From: Micrococcaceae bacterium Sec5.1
GTDB taxonomy: Bacteria; Actinomycetota; Actinomycetes; Actinomycetales; Micrococcaceae
Assembly: GCA_039636795.1 (NCBI GenBank)
Contig: CP143430.1
Location: 3,472,001-3,536,000 of the forward strand
Length of the DNA: 64,000 bases
Direction of reading: 5' to 3'
Shown: in pieces, positions 42,917 through 52,131 of the stretch
Layout of the letters: every line of letters starts with the position of its first letter
Numbering within the stretch: position 1 is the stretch's first letter
Made by a program: the position numbers and the translations under genes
The notes under the pieces: model-generated
The model's database searches: none
What the model was told of the DNA's origin: nothing
What the model saw: only the letters and a program-made list of their open reading frames with translations

Positions 42917-42955
42917 AGAGAAGGGCCCACCATTCCTTTAGGTGGGCCCTTCTCT
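42917..42955 (+). terminator. terminator after fabF
   Basis: A perfect 15-bp stem (42917-42931 with 42941-42955, arms AGAGAAGGGCCCACC and its complement) with a 9-nt loop and GTTGC after. Symmetric, so it can also serve the convergent DUF3145 gene. Confidence 0.85.
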
Positions 42956-42992
42956 GTTGCTATGGGAATGTTTTGGCGGTCAGGAGTTGCTG

Positions 42993-43496
42993 CTACCCGA
43001 CTTGGTGCAGCCACCGGACCGGAGCGCCCTCAGCAGCGTGGCGGAAGGGCTCCAGTTCCTCATCCCAGGCTTCGCCCAGGGCCAATGACAGCTCATGGTA
43101 AACGGCGGACGGGTCTCCGGCTCCTGACTCATAGGCATAGCGGATGCGGTCTTCACTGACCATGATGTTGCCGTGCACATCCGTGACAGCATGAAAGATT
43201 CCCAGTTCCGGGGTATGCGACCAGCGTGCGCCATCCACGCCTTGGCTCGGTTCTTCAGTAACCTCGTACCGCAGATGTGCCCAACCCCGAAGAGCAGACG
43301 CCAACTGGGCGCCAGTGCCTGGCGTACCTGTCCAGGACAGTTCGGCACGGAACATTCCGGGCGCGGCTGGCTGAGGGGTCCACTCAAGATCGGTCCGCTT
43401 GTCCACGACCGATCCGATGGCCCACTCAACGTGCGGGCACAATGCCGTAGGGGCCGAGTGCACGAAAAGGACACCGCGGGTTGTTGCAACAGACAT
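42993..43496 (-). CDS. DUF3145 family protein
   Basis: 167-residue actinobacterial protein of unknown function that commonly follows the fab operon. The N-terminus MSVATTRGVLFVHSAPTALCPHVEWAIG is diagnostic, with WTPQPAAPGMFRAELSWTG and HVEWAIG-type aromatic spacing. GGAGGA sits 4 nt before the ATG at 43496; the ATG at 43508 lies ahead of this ribosome-binding site. No membrane or export signal. Confidence 0.9.
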   Translation of the reverse strand: MSVATTRGVLFVHSAPTALCPHVEWAIGSVVDKRTDLEWTPQPAAPGMFRAELSWTGTPGTGAQLASALRGWAHLRYEVTEEPSQGVDGARWSHTPELGIFHAVTDVHGNIMVSEDRIRYAYESGAGDPSAVYHELSLALGEAWDEELEPFRHAAEGAPVRWLHQVG

Positions 43497-43634
43497 TCCA
43501 TCCTCCATAGCTGTAGGTACGTCTTCCCCAACGACCTCTGCGACGGATGTTTACTGTTGCTGCCCGGCCCTGTCATTCTTACGGACCCTGCAGGCTATTC
43601 AATTAGCTAAGACTCTTTGATTGTGACACGAAAC

Positions 43635-43661
43635 GAACCCTCAACCCTAAATTGAAGGTTC
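43635..43661 (-). terminator. hairpin downstream of xerC
   Basis: GAACCCTCAA (43635-43644) and TTGAAGGTTC (43652-43661) pair except for one position, with a 7-nt AT-rich loop. It is about 70 nt past the xerC stop, with a short GTTTCG tail on the minus strand. Confidence 0.45.
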
Positions 43662-43728
43662 GGCCGTGGTGCTTTCATTTTGCCGTACCCTTCCCGTTTC
43701 CGCCAGTGCAACTCTTTGGGCGTCATTT

Positions 43729-44655
43729 TCAGGCCCGGGGGTGGGCCTGCTGATAGCTCTTCCGAAGCCTGTCCACAGAAACGTGGGTGTAGATCTGGGT
43801 AGTGGCGAGGCTACTGTGCCCAAGAATTTCCTGCACTGCCCGAAGATCAGCCCCACCATCCAGCAAATGCGTTGCAGCGCTATGTCTCAAGGCGTGGGGC
43901 CCCGTTGCAGCGGTATCGCCAAGCGCCCCCAGGAGGGCGGCTACAACGGCACGGACCTGGCGTGGGTCAACGCGGTTTCCCCTTACGCCCAGGAACAGAG
44001 CCGGGCCGCTCGTGGCAGTTACCAGCGCCGGGCGTCCCCGGCGGAGCCAATCGTCGATTGCAAGGGCAGCTGGAACTCCGAAAGGAACGGTACGCTCCTT
44101 GTTTCCCTTGCCGATGACACGAAGGGTCCTTCTATCCGGATCCATATCATCGATGTCCAGCCCGGCAAGCTCCCCCACGCGCACACCGGTTGCGTACAGC
44201 AGCTCCACCATTGCACGATCCCGAAGGGCCAGGGGACCTCCGTCTGTCGCAGCAGCGTCAAGGCTATCCACGACCCTGAGAATTTGCTGCTGCTGGAGGA
44301 CTCCAGGCAACGATTTCCCGCGTTTAGGAGCTTGCAAACGAAGGGCTGGATCCGTGGCGATGAGTTCCTCCCTCAGAGCCCACTTGGTAAACGACCTGGC
44401 CGTGGCGGCACGGCGGGCAAGAGTTGACCGGGCCATCCCGGCTTCACTTTGCGCACCCAGCCATCGGCGGAGCGAACCCAACTCCAATTGATCGAGATCG
44501 CGTATTCCCTCCTGGACCGCGAATCCGAGGAGGCTGTACACGTCCGCCAGATATGCGCGGACAGTATGTGCCGACCTCGCGCGTTCACCGTGGAGGTAGC
44601 GTTCGAAACCCTCCACTGCGCTCTTTAGCGATGCTGGCAATGATTCTGCGTCCAC
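43729..44655 (-). CDS. xerC: tyrosine recombinase XerC
   Basis: 308-residue site-specific recombinase that with XerD resolves chromosome dimers at dif. SAM-like N-terminal domain (FERYLHGERARSAHTVRAYLADVYSLLGF); catalytic Arg in YATGVRVGELAGLDI, Lys in GKGNKERTVPF, His-x2-Arg in GPHALRHSAATHLLDGGADL, and the nucleophile Tyr in TTQIYTHVSVDRL. GGAAGG precedes the GTG at 44655. It follows dprA on the minus strand as in other actinobacteria, so it is a housekeeping gene, not a phage integrase. Confidence 0.95.
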   Translation of the reverse strand: MDAESLPASLKSAVEGFERYLHGERARSAHTVRAYLADVYSLLGFAVQEGIRDLDQLELGSLRRWLGAQSEAGMARSTLARRAATARSFTKWALREELIATDPALRLQAPKRGKSLPGVLQQQQILRVVDSLDAAATDGGPLALRDRAMVELLYATGVRVGELAGLDIDDMDPDRRTLRVIGKGNKERTVPFGVPAALAIDDWLRRGRPALVTATSGPALFLGVRGNRVDPRQVRAVVAALLGALGDTAATGPHALRHSAATHLLDGGADLRAVQEILGHSSLATTQIYTHVSVDRLRKSYQQAHPRA

Positions 44656-44719
44656 CCTTCCAACTTTGCCAGCAACATGGACCCTCGCTGCGTATCAACA
44701 TGCTTCGCTGCTCGTCCGC

Positions 44720-45967
44720 CTAGGCATTCTTGGTGCGCTTCCAGGCCCCCCGTTCGGAGGATGCGAGACCCAGCAGTCCCAATCGACCCAAGCCCGCACG
44801 CACAGAGTCCGGGCTGAGGCCTGCAACCACCGTGAGTTTCTCCACGGAACTTGCCGATCGAAGCGGCAAGGCGTCCAGGAGAATCAGGTCTTCCAAGGAC
44901 AAGCCATCATGCGGTGCGGCCGGCGAGTCCTTCTCCGAGACCATCACCTCGCCATTCCGGCCGGCCAGTTCAGCAATTTCTCCGACGTCCGTCACACAGA
45001 TCGCCACGCCATCCCGGAGCAGCCTATGGCAACCTGCCGAGTTCGCGCTGTGAATGGATCCGGGGACAGCTGCCACTACCCGCCCTATGCTCTCAGCGTG
45101 GTGGGCTGTGTTCAATGCGCCTGACCGCCAACGTGCCTCCACGACCACCGTGACAGCCGCGAGCGCAGCAATGAGGCGGTTTCGCTGCAGGAATCGGTAC
45201 CTTGTAGGGGCGGATCCGGGTGGAACCTCCGAAATCACGGCTCCTTGGTTGGCCACGGCACGAAGAAGATCCTCGTTCCCGGAGGGATAGAAGCGGTCCA
45301 CTCCCCCAGCCATGATGGCAATGGTCGGTACGTTTGCCACCCCACCACGGAGGGCCCCACGGTGGGCGTGGGCGTCAATGCCGTAGGCTCCCCCGGAAAC
45401 AACGCAGTATCCACGTTGGGCCAAGCCGTAGGCAAGATCCCCAGTCACGGACGCTCCATAGCTCGTGCTGTCCCTGGACCCCACCAACGCGATGGTCTGC
45501 CGCGTTGAGGGAAGGGGCTGCTCGTGTCCGCGCCACCACAGGCATAAAGGCTCCTGGAGGCCGAGGTCGGACAACTGCTCGGGCCAAAGCTCGTCGCCGG
45601 GAACAATCAGGCGGCCTCCGAGCCGCCTCATCGTCTCCAGGTCACGGTCCGGCGCGAGGTCCGGAACACGTGGAGCCCATCGTCGCTTGCTGGCCGTGAG
45701 CCCCGGCCAGGAAGCCGGGCCTCCGCTTTCGGTCAGTAAAGCGGAGATCTCTTGTTCAAGGCGCGGACCTGCAGCGAGTTCGCCTGTCACGATACCCAGC
45801 GCATCAACGGGTCCAACAGCATGAACCAAGGCGAGCCCCACGGAATCCTGTGGTTCCATCAGACGGGCCAATGCTGCCCGTGCAAGCCTTTCCTTTTCCA
45901 GCTTCCCCAACACGGTTCCCCTTGCGCCTTCGGTTGTCATTCCGTCCTTCGTCACGTTGTCCTTCAT
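44720..45967 (-). CDS. dprA: DNA-processing protein DprA
   Basis: 415-residue ssDNA-binding protein that loads RecA during natural transformation. Rossmann-like core: TIALVGSRDSTSYGASVTGDLAYGLAQRGY, VSGGAYGIDAHAHRGAL, MAGGVDRFYPSGN, FLQRNRLIAALA, VVEARWRSGALNTAHHAE. N-terminal helical extension (1-110) and a C-terminal winged-helix-like tail. Start overlaps the comM stop by 4 nt (ATGA), indicating coupling. Whether the organism is competent is not shown by this window. Confidence 0.95.
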   Translation of the reverse strand: MKDNVTKDGMTTEGARGTVLGKLEKERLARAALARLMEPQDSVGLALVHAVGPVDALGIVTGELAAGPRLEQEISALLTESGGPASWPGLTASKRRWAPRVPDLAPDRDLETMRRLGGRLIVPGDELWPEQLSDLGLQEPLCLWWRGHEQPLPSTRQTIALVGSRDSTSYGASVTGDLAYGLAQRGYCVVSGGAYGIDAHAHRGALRGGVANVPTIAIMAGGVDRFYPSGNEDLLRAVANQGAVISEVPPGSAPTRYRFLQRNRLIAALAAVTVVVEARWRSGALNTAHHAESIGRVVAAVPGSIHSANSAGCHRLLRDGVAICVTDVGEIAELAGRNGEVMVSEKDSPAAPHDGLSLEDLILLDALPLRSASSVEKLTVVAGLSPDSVRAGLGRLGLLGLASSERGAWKRTKNA

Positions 45968-47505
45968 GCCATCGCCGTTGCTTGCCGGAGGCCGAGCGCT
46001 TGTCCGATGTGGTCTGCAGTAGGAGTCTTGCTATGGTCCAGGTCTGCCAGTGTCCACGCCAACCGAAGGACACGGTCATAGCCTCGGGCTGTGAGGATGC
46101 CCCGCTCCAGTGCCGTGTCCAGGATGCGGGTGGCGCCCGGTGGCAGCCTCAGTTCCCCGCGCAGGGTGCGTCCCGGCACTTGGGAATTGGTTTCAATGCC
46201 AAAAGCCCCCAAGCGATCGGCCTGTCTCTGCCTCGCAGCCAGTACCCGTCCCGCAACAGCTTCCGTTCCCTCTTCCGTGCCTGCCTGCCCAAAATCGGCG
46301 AGGGACACGCGTTCGACTTGGAGTTGTATGTCGACGCGATCCAGGAGGGGACCCGATATGCGGCCGAAGTACCGCCTGCGCATTATTGCAGTGCAGGTAC
46401 AGTCCATCCCCTTGCCCGAGGCTTTGCCGCATGGGCAAGGATTGGCTGCCAGGACCAGTTGAAACCGCGCGGGGTACGCCGCTGTCCCTGCCGAGCGGTG
46501 AATCACCAGTTCGCCGCTCTCCAAGGGCTGCCGAAGGGCATCCAGGACGCGTCGTTCATACTCGGGAGCCTCATCAAGGAAGAGGACTCCGCGATGTGCC
46601 CGCGAGGCAGCTCCGGGGCGCGGAAGTCCAGAGCCTCCGCCGATGATCGCAGCTGCGGTGGCACTGTGGTGGGGATTCTCGAACGGCGGCCTCCGCAGCA
46701 ACGTGCCGGTTGACGAGCGGACCGCTGCCAGGGAGTGAATGGCAGTAACCTCCATTGCTGCCTTGTCCGCAAGATCCGGCAAGAGTCCTGGCAAACGCTC
46801 CGCGAGCATCGTCTTACCGGCACCCGGTGGACCGGTCAGGAGCATATGGTGGCTGCCTGCAGCTGCGACTTCCAGCGCGCGCCGAGCCTCTGATTGCCCC
46901 GAAACGTCGGAAAGATAAGGCACGATGCCCACTGCGTCATCATTTTCATCTCCGGGATCACCCGCGGGCGGGTCGTAGTCCAGGGCGAGTTCTTTGGGGT
47001 CGGCACCGAAGTCGTAGGCAAGCCGGGCGAGAGTCCGGTATCCCCTGACATGAGCACCCGGTACCAACGTTGCCTCGGCGACGTTTGCCTCGGCGACGAC
47101 GATCTCCGGGTACCCCGCCTGAACGGCAGCCATCACGGCTGGGAGGATGCCCCTCACCGGACGGAGCCGGCCGTCCAAACCCAGCTCAGCAATGAAGACT
47201 GTTCCATCGATCGAACGAATATCCTCCGCAGCACGGAGAACAGCCATGGTGATGGCAAGGTCAAAGCCCGAACCACGTTTGGGCAAGGATGCTGGAATGA
47301 GATTGGCTGTGATCTTCCTCCGGCTCAGAGGAATTCCCGAGTTTTGTGCGGCGGACCGAATTCGTTCTTTGGCTTCATTAAGGGCGGCATCGGGTAGCCC
47401 CAGAATCACGAATGCGGGGAGGGTTTGGCCGATATCGGCTTCTACCTCGACGATGTAGCCATTGAGTCCAACCAGGGCAATGCAGTAGCTGCGCCCAACC
47501 CCCAT
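45964..47505 (-). CDS. comM: YifB/ComM family Mg-chelatase-like AAA+ helicase
   Basis: 513-residue AAA+ protein; in Vibrio ComM drives branch migration to integrate heterologous DNA. The N-terminal ChlI-like domain (MGVGRSYCIALVGLNGYIVEVEADIGQTLPAF in pieces) has IVVAEANVAEATLVPG. Walker A LLTGPPGAGKTMLAERLPGLLP, Walker B LFLDEAPEYERRVLDALRQPLE, and NPCPCGKASGKGMDCTC, a Cys-rich zinc-binding motif. C-terminal helical domain ends in LRQATAMA. Stop of yraN overlaps its ATG (TGATG). Confidence 0.95.
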   Translation of the reverse strand: MGVGRSYCIALVGLNGYIVEVEADIGQTLPAFVILGLPDAALNEAKERIRSAAQNSGIPLSRRKITANLIPASLPKRGSGFDLAITMAVLRAAEDIRSIDGTVFIAELGLDGRLRPVRGILPAVMAAVQAGYPEIVVAEANVAEATLVPGAHVRGYRTLARLAYDFGADPKELALDYDPPAGDPGDENDDAVGIVPYLSDVSGQSEARRALEVAAAGSHHMLLTGPPGAGKTMLAERLPGLLPDLADKAAMEVTAIHSLAAVRSSTGTLLRRPPFENPHHSATAAAIIGGGSGLPRPGAASRAHRGVLFLDEAPEYERRVLDALRQPLESGELVIHRSAGTAAYPARFQLVLAANPCPCGKASGKGMDCTCTAIMRRRYFGRISGPLLDRVDIQLQVERVSLADFGQAGTEEGTEAVAGRVLAARQRQADRLGAFGIETNSQVPGRTLRGELRLPPGATRILDTALERGILTARGYDRVLRLAWTLADLDHSKTPTADHIGQALGLRQATAMA

Positions 47506-47861
47506 CAGCCAACACCCCTCAGGTGTTCCAGTTGGGGATCCCCAATGCCGTCGTGGATGACCGAGACCACATCAATGCGTCTTCGTGGAGCATTCACTTC
47601 ATGTTCCCGGCACCACGATGAAGCGAGCCGATGCAGGCGTCCCAGCTTGGCCGGACCTACTGCCTCAAAGGGATGTCCATAGTCCAGGCTGCTGCGGGTC
47701 TTTACCTCCGCCACCACCAGGGTGTCACCCTCAAGTGCCACGATGTCGATTTCACCATCGGCGCACCGCCAATTGCGATCGACAATACGCATGCCCTGGT
47801 CTTCCAGGAATCCTGCCGCCAACGCCTCGCCGTTACGGCCAAGAATGTCTTTTGCTCTCAT
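47505..47861 (-). CDS. yraN: YraN family endonuclease-like protein (UPF0102)
   Basis: 118-residue protein with a PD-(D/E)xK-type core: GRNGEALAAGFLEDQG, RNWRCADGEIDIVALEGDTLVVAEVKTRSS (Glu, Asp and E-V-K positions). Function unknown; possibly linked to DNA processing because it sits with comM and dprA. GGAGG is 8 nt before the ATG at 47861; the ATG at 47867 is too close to that site. Confidence 0.92.
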   Translation of the reverse strand: MRAKDILGRNGEALAAGFLEDQGMRIVDRNWRCADGEIDIVALEGDTLVVAEVKTRSSLDYGHPFEAVGPAKLGRLHRLASSWCREHEVNAPRRRIDVVSVIHDGIGDPQLEHLRGVG

Positions 47862-47983
47862 GAGCATCACCTCCGCTATCCAGCTTTGACGCTGGCAGCG
47901 GCTCGTGACAGACGGCCCTGATGCTATGTGGGTAAACCCGTTACATCAGCCTTGTGGAGGAAGAGTACCCGCGGCTGCAGGTG

Positions 47984-48328
47984 CTAGTTACCGAGGTCTC
48001 CCAGATCCCCGAGGCCACCATCTTTGGGCAACGCAAGATCTTCATTTCGTGGAAGTTCCTCGACGTTGACGTCCTTGAAGGTAATGACCCGGACATTTTT
48101 CACGAAGCGGGCTGAACGATAAACATCCCAAACCCAGGCATCCTGCAGGGTCAGATCAAAATAGACTTCGCCGTCTGCGCTGCGGGCTTGTAAATCAACA
48201 TGGTTGGCCAGGTAGAAACGCCGCTCAGTTTCGACAACGTAGCTGAACAAACCGACAACGTCCCGGTATTCACGGTAGAGCTGAAGCTCCATGTCGGTTT
48301 CATAGTTCTCAAGGTCCTCGGCGCTCAT
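47984..48328 (-). CDS. DUF2469 family protein
   Basis: 114-residue actinobacterial protein of unknown function, nearly always located between rnhB and yraN. MSAEDLENYETDMELQLYREYRDVV at the start and VDLQARSADGEVYFDLTLQDAWVWD are the family hallmarks. The C-terminus ends in a GDLGDLG repeat. ATG 48328 is chosen from family start; GGAACT gives only a weak ribosome-binding site. Confidence 0.92.
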   Translation of the reverse strand: MSAEDLENYETDMELQLYREYRDVVGLFSYVVETERRFYLANHVDLQARSADGEVYFDLTLQDAWVWDVYRSARFVKNVRVITFKDVNVEELPRNEDLALPKDGGLGDLGDLGN

Positions 48329-48396
48329 AGTTCCATCTTGCACCATCTGCCGCGCACCGGACGCCATCCGCAGGACAGACGCTGCCAAGCAGGCTG

Positions 48397-49107
48397 TTAG
48401 ACCACGTCCGGCCCAGTTAGGTTCCAGCTCGTCCGGTGATAGGCACTGGGTCCCTGCAGCCTGATCACGTCGCGATGCGCTGCTGTGGCGTAACCCTTGT
48501 TTTCGTTCCAGCCGTAGGCCGGTACTTCAGCGTGGAGATCAACCATGATTCGATCGCGGGCTACTTTTGCCAAAACACTGGCGGCGGCCACGCTGAGACA
48601 GCTCATATCCGCTTTTACCTTTGTGTGCACCGGCGCTTCACACCAGGGCCCCGTGTTCGCGGTATCGAACAACGAAGCTTGAACTTCCGGAGAAAGCCAG
48701 TTGTGGCTGCCGTCCAACAACACGACGTCAGGCGTGATGCCACCGGCCAGAATCTCAAACCAGGCCCGTGTTCCCGCCAGGCGCAGGGCGGCTATGATGC
48801 CGACGTCATCGATTTCCCGGGCGGAGGCATGTCCAACTGCGGATGCTACGGCCCAGTCACGGACCAAAGGCTCCAACCTGTCACGGTCCTCGGGCTTGAG
48901 CAACTTGCTGTCCCGCACATCCGCCAGCAGGGCATGATCCGCGAGGTTGACCACGGCGATTCCCACACTGACGGGGCCAGCCAGCGCGCCCCTGCCGACC
49001 TCGTCCACGCCGGCCAGCAAACGCACCCCGGAAGACAGGAAGGAACGCTCGACGTCCAGGGTCGGAACTTCGGTTGGTGTCTTGGTTTTCAGCCGGGTGC
49101 TTGCCAT
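48397..49107 (-). CDS. rnhB: ribonuclease HII
   Basis: 236-residue enzyme that removes RNA (single ribonucleotides, R-loop and primer RNA) from RNA-DNA hybrids. Metal-binding Asp35/Glu36 in [16 protein letters not shown], further acidic residues in [10 protein letters not shown] and in [11 protein letters not shown]. Standard length with a short basic N-terminus. It starts 5 bp after lepB and is in the minus-strand block with DUF2469 and yraN. Confidence 0.95.
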   Translation of the reverse strand: MASTRLKTKTPTEVPTLDVERSFLSSGVRLLAGVDEVGRGALAGPVSVGIAVVNLADHALLADVRDSKLLKPEDRDRLEPLVRDWAVASAVGHASAREIDDVGIIAALRLAGTRAWFEILAGGITPDVVLLDGSHNWLSPEVQASLFDTANTGPWCEAPVHTKVKADMSCLSVAAASVLAKVARDRIMVDLHAEVPAYGWNENKGYATAAHRDVIRLQGPSAYHRTSWNLTGPDVV

Positions 49108-49112
49108 GGCCG

Positions 49113-49946
49113 TTACTTTCCTGACGTGCCCGCAGGAACGTTCTTGAAGACATCCGGGTAATTGTCCAGCACCGTCCACCGGTTGACGGGCCAGGCTATG
49201 ACCGTGGCTTTGCCTTCAACGTCCTCGATATTAATGAAACCACCATTGACTTCCTGGTGCGCGCGGGAATCGGCCGAGTGATTGCGATTGTCTCCCATGA
49301 CCCAGACCTTGCCCTCTGGAACGATGATGTCGAACGGGTTGGGCTGTGGCACTTCCGTGGGGTTGATGTACGTTTCGTCCACCGGGGTGCCATTGATGCT
49401 GACTCGACCCTGCGCGTCACAACAGGAAACGTGATCACCCGGAAGCCCAATCACGCGCTTGACCAGGTGCTGCTCGTTGTCGTCAGCGGCCAACCCAACG
49501 AATTCCAAAGTGTCGCCTACCCAATCAAGGGGGCCTGCCGGTTTTTTCAGAACCGCCGGAAGCCAACCTTGCGAATCCTTGAAGACCACTACGTCGCCCC
49601 GTTCCAAGGCGAAGGGCTCCGGCACCAGCAGATTGATGAAGATGCGGTCATTGACGTCCAAGGTGCTTTCCATGGATTCAGAAGGAATGTAGAACGCCCG
49701 GAAAAGGAACGTCTTGATAAGGAAGGAGAGCACTACGGCAATGGCCACGACTGTGACGATTTCCTTCAGCCATCCCAGGGCAGGGTTCCTGCGGGGCTTC
49801 TCGGCCTCGTCGGTTTTGTTGCCGGCATCGGCGGCAGCGTCGGCGACCGGGCTGGGCTCAGCCACTCCAGCGACGCCACCCGTTCCGTCCGAGAGCCGCG
49901 CGTCGTCGTCGTGTCGCTCGGGATTCTCGGGAACTTTGTCCGGCAT
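49113..49946 (-). CDS. lepB: signal peptidase I (longer copy)
   Basis: 277-residue type I signal peptidase that cleaves Sec/Tat signal peptides outside the membrane. Acidic cytoplasmic N-terminus of about 50 residues, one transmembrane helix ([21 protein letters not shown]), catalytic Ser in [11 protein letters not shown], Lys in [13 protein letters not shown], box [15 protein letters not shown] pair follows (VSCCDAQGR). The ATG at 49946 abuts the stop of the second lepB copy with no gap, so the two are co-translated. Two copies may split substrates or expression. Confidence 0.95.
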   Translation of the reverse strand: MPDKVPENPERHDDDARLSDGTGGVAGVAEPSPVADAAADAGNKTDEAEKPRRNPALGWLKEIVTVVAIAVVLSFLIKTFLFRAFYIPSESMESTLDVNDRIFINLLVPEPFALERGDVVVFKDSQGWLPAVLKKPAGPLDWVGDTLEFVGLAADDNEQHLVKRVIGLPGDHVSCCDAQGRVSINGTPVDETYINPTEVPQPNPFDIIVPEGKVWVMGDNRNHSADSRAHQEVNGGFINIEDVEGKATVIAWPVNRWTVLDNYPDVFKNVPAGTSGK

Positions 49947-50621
49947 TTATTGTCCGTTCTTCGATGGTTCGGCCTGCACGGAGCGAGGCACCTCTGCAAA
50001 TCTATCAAGGGGCCAGATGATCTGGACTGGTCTGCCGATCACCCGGTCAAACGGGACCATTCCCCCGCCGGGTGCTCCCAGCAATCCGCGGGAATCAGCA
50101 GAGCGGGATCGGTGGTCGCCCATCAGCCAGAGCCGGTCCTCGGGGACCACGACGTCGAACTTCTGTTTGCTGGGTTCGTCCCCGGGGTACACATAGGGTT
50201 CCTCAAGTACCTGACCGTTCACTGTGAGGCGCCCCTCGGAGGAACAGCACTGAACGTGGTCACCCGGAACCCCAATGACACGCTTCACGTATGTTGTATC
50301 GCTCCCAGTGAGCCCGAACCATTGGCCCGCCGCTGCAATCGCGTCGACAAGAGGACCCTTACCGCTGCTGAGCGGGGCGAATGATCCACGCCCATCAAAG
50401 ACAACCACGTCTCCACGCTGGATGGGCTCTGAGGTGAATGCCGTCCGCGAAACCAGGATCCTGTCCCCAGTGCCAAGCAACGGCTCCATGGACTCGGAGG
50501 GAATGTAGTAGACGTCGATCCACAAGGAGCGGACCAGGCCGCTGATGGCTACGGCAAGGACCAATGCCAGCAAAACAAAACGCCAGCCCTGTTTCCGGGG
50601 CTGGCGTTCTGATGTGTCCAT
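49947..50621 (-). CDS. lepB: signal peptidase I (shorter copy)
   Basis: 224-residue second type I signal peptidase, immediately upstream of the other copy. Short cytoplasmic tail, helix GWRFVLLALVLAVAISGLVRSL, Ser in [16 protein letters not shown], Lys in YVKRVIGVPGDHVQCC, box E MGDHRSRSADSR. All catalytic boxes are intact, so it should be active. The two copies differ mainly in the N-terminal tail and in box E, a sign of old duplication. Downstream of rplS. Confidence 0.94.
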   Translation of the reverse strand: MDTSERQPRKQGWRFVLLALVLAVAISGLVRSLWIDVYYIPSESMEPLLGTGDRILVSRTAFTSEPIQRGDVVVFDGRGSFAPLSSGKGPLVDAIAAAGQWFGLTGSDTTYVKRVIGVPGDHVQCCSSEGRLTVNGQVLEEPYVYPGDEPSKQKFDVVVPEDRLWLMGDHRSRSADSRGLLGAPGGGMVPFDRVIGRPVQIIWPLDRFAEVPRSVQAEPSKNGQ

Positions 50622-50702
50622 GACTCGTATCCCTGTTGCGTTGCGGATTGCTCCGGAACGAACCGGGCACGAATCCTGGACCCGTTACGTAAGTCGCTGG
50701 AC

Positions 50703-51056
50703 TTACTTGGCGAAGTCGCGCTTTTCCTTGATCTTCGCTGCCTTACCGCGCAGTGCGCGCATGTAGTAAAGCTTGGCGCGGCGGACGTCACCCTTGGTGA
50801 CGACCTCGATCTTGTCGATGATCGGGGAGTGTACCGGGAAGGTACGCTCTACGCCGACACCGAAGGAAACCTTGCGTACGGTGAAGGTTTCGCGAACGCC
50901 GTCACCCTGGCGGCCCAGGACGAAGCCCTGGAATACCTGGACACGGGAGTTCTTGCCTTCGATGATGTTGACGTGAACCTTGAGGGTGTCACCCGCGCGG
51001 AACTCGGGAACATCGTTACGCAGCGAGGCTGCATCTACGCTATCGAGGATATGCAT
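50703..51056 (-). CDS. rplS: 50S ribosomal protein L19
   Basis: 117-residue L19 at the 30S-50S interface. [31 protein letters not shown] at the start and [21 protein letters not shown] at the end are typical. ATG 51056; the frame extends upstream without homology. A 265-nt region separates it from trmD, so it has its own promoter or a long leader. Confidence 0.97.
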   Translation of the reverse strand: MHILDSVDAASLRNDVPEFRAGDTLKVHVNIIEGKNSRVQVFQGFVLGRQGDGVRETFTVRKVSFGVGVERTFPVHSPIIDKIEVVTKGDVRRAKLYYMRALRGKAAKIKEKRDFAK

Positions 51057-51321
51057 TAATCCACTCCTGGTGAACGCCACAGGTCATCCACTTTGGGTTA
51101 CGGCAGACAAGCCCGCGGCACAAAGCCAACCGGAAATCTCCGCCGAAGTTTCTTGGTGTCCGGTTCCACCACTGATTGGCGGCACCGGGTTGTCCGGCTG
51201 TTGGCTTCGCTCCCCCTGTGGCAGGTGCTGGCCCAGCAGACACAAGGGTTAATTCTGCCACATGCCGCAGCATCCGACCAACTATGCGGACTCGCAACGC
51301 CCGACGGCGGCCAGCGGGGTA
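51057..51321 (-). promoter_or_regulatory. 265-nt upstream region of rplS, possible structured leader
   Basis: No gene here. It has GTGTCCGG and TTGTCCGG repeats around 51156-51202. A TTGGTC / 18 nt / CAGAAT promoter-like pair can be read on the minus strand near 51255-51285. An L19-autoregulated leader is known in other phyla, but I cannot match it here. Confidence 0.35.
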
Positions 51322-52131
51322 CTACAGTCGCGTCGGTGACGTGTTGCTTTCCGTGCGGCGGCGCAGGCGACCATCCACGACGTCGTAACCCAGGTCCGCG
51401 AGTGCGTTGCGGTCCGCGCGACTCAACTGACCGGCGTCGAAGTGCTCAAGCAGATCCGGACGGCGTTCAGCAGTGCGGCGGAACTGTTCATGACGCCGCC
51501 ACTGGGCAATCTTCCCGTGATTACCGCTAAGCAGGATAGGGGGCACCTCATGGTCCCGCCAGGAGGATGGCTTGGTATACACCGGATACTCCAGGAGGCC
51601 GTCCGAGTGTGACTCTTCAATGAGGGATTCCGGGTTGCCCACCACGCCTGGAAGCAAACGGCCGATTGCTTCAACCATGGCCAGGACAGCAACTTCGCCG
51701 CCATTGAGAACGTAGTCGCCAAGGCTTACAGGCCTCACTGTGAAGTGCTCTTGCGCCCAGTCGATGACGCGCTCATCGATTCCCTCGTACCGACCGCAGG
51801 CAAAGACCAGCTGTTCCTCTTCGGCGAGCTCGTAGGCAAGGGCCTGGGTAAACCTCTCCCCTGCCGGCGACGGCACTATCAGGACAGGTTTGGTGCCTTC
51901 ACCAGGCCCGGAAACCGATTCGAGCGCCTGCGCCCACGGCTCTGGCTTCATGACCATGCCGGCACCGCCCCCATAAGGAGTGTCATCCACGGTCCGGTGC
52001 TTGTCAGTAGTGAACGTCCGGAGGTCGTGGACGTTAAGTTCCAGGAGCCCATCCTGGCGGGCCTTGCCTATCAGCGAAAGTTCAAGCGGGGCAAGGTACT
52101 CAGGGAAGATGCTGACGACATCGATCCTCAT
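51322..52131 (-). CDS. trmD: tRNA (guanine37-N1)-methyltransferase
   Basis: 269-residue SPOUT methyltransferase that protects against frameshifting. Trefoil-knot motifs: [14 protein letters not shown] and [30 protein letters not shown]-terminal [13 protein letters not shown] and the [13 protein letters not shown] loop. Its ATG directly abuts the rimM stop (TGAATG). The longer C-terminus ([11 protein letters not shown]) is variable among actinobacteria. Confidence 0.97.
   Translation of the reverse strand: MRIDVVSIFPEYLAPLELSLIGKARQDGLLELNVHDLRTFTTDKHRTVDDTPYGGGAGMVMKPEPWAQALESVSGPGEGTKPVLIVPSPAGERFTQALAYELAEEEQLVFACGRYEGIDERVIDWAQEHFTVRPVSLGDYVLNGGEVAVLAMVEAIGRLLPGVVGNPESLIEESHSDGLLEYPVYTKPSSWRDHEVPPILLSGNHGKIAQWRRHEQFRRTAERRPDLLEHFDAGQLSRADRNALADLGYDVVDGRLRRRTESNTSPTRL

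Noticed and set aside
43729..44655. XerC-like gene as a possible phage or integron integrase
   Set aside because: Position after dprA, 308-aa XerC length and a standard catalytic set indicate the chromosomal dimer-resolution recombinase. No att site or phage genes are nearby.
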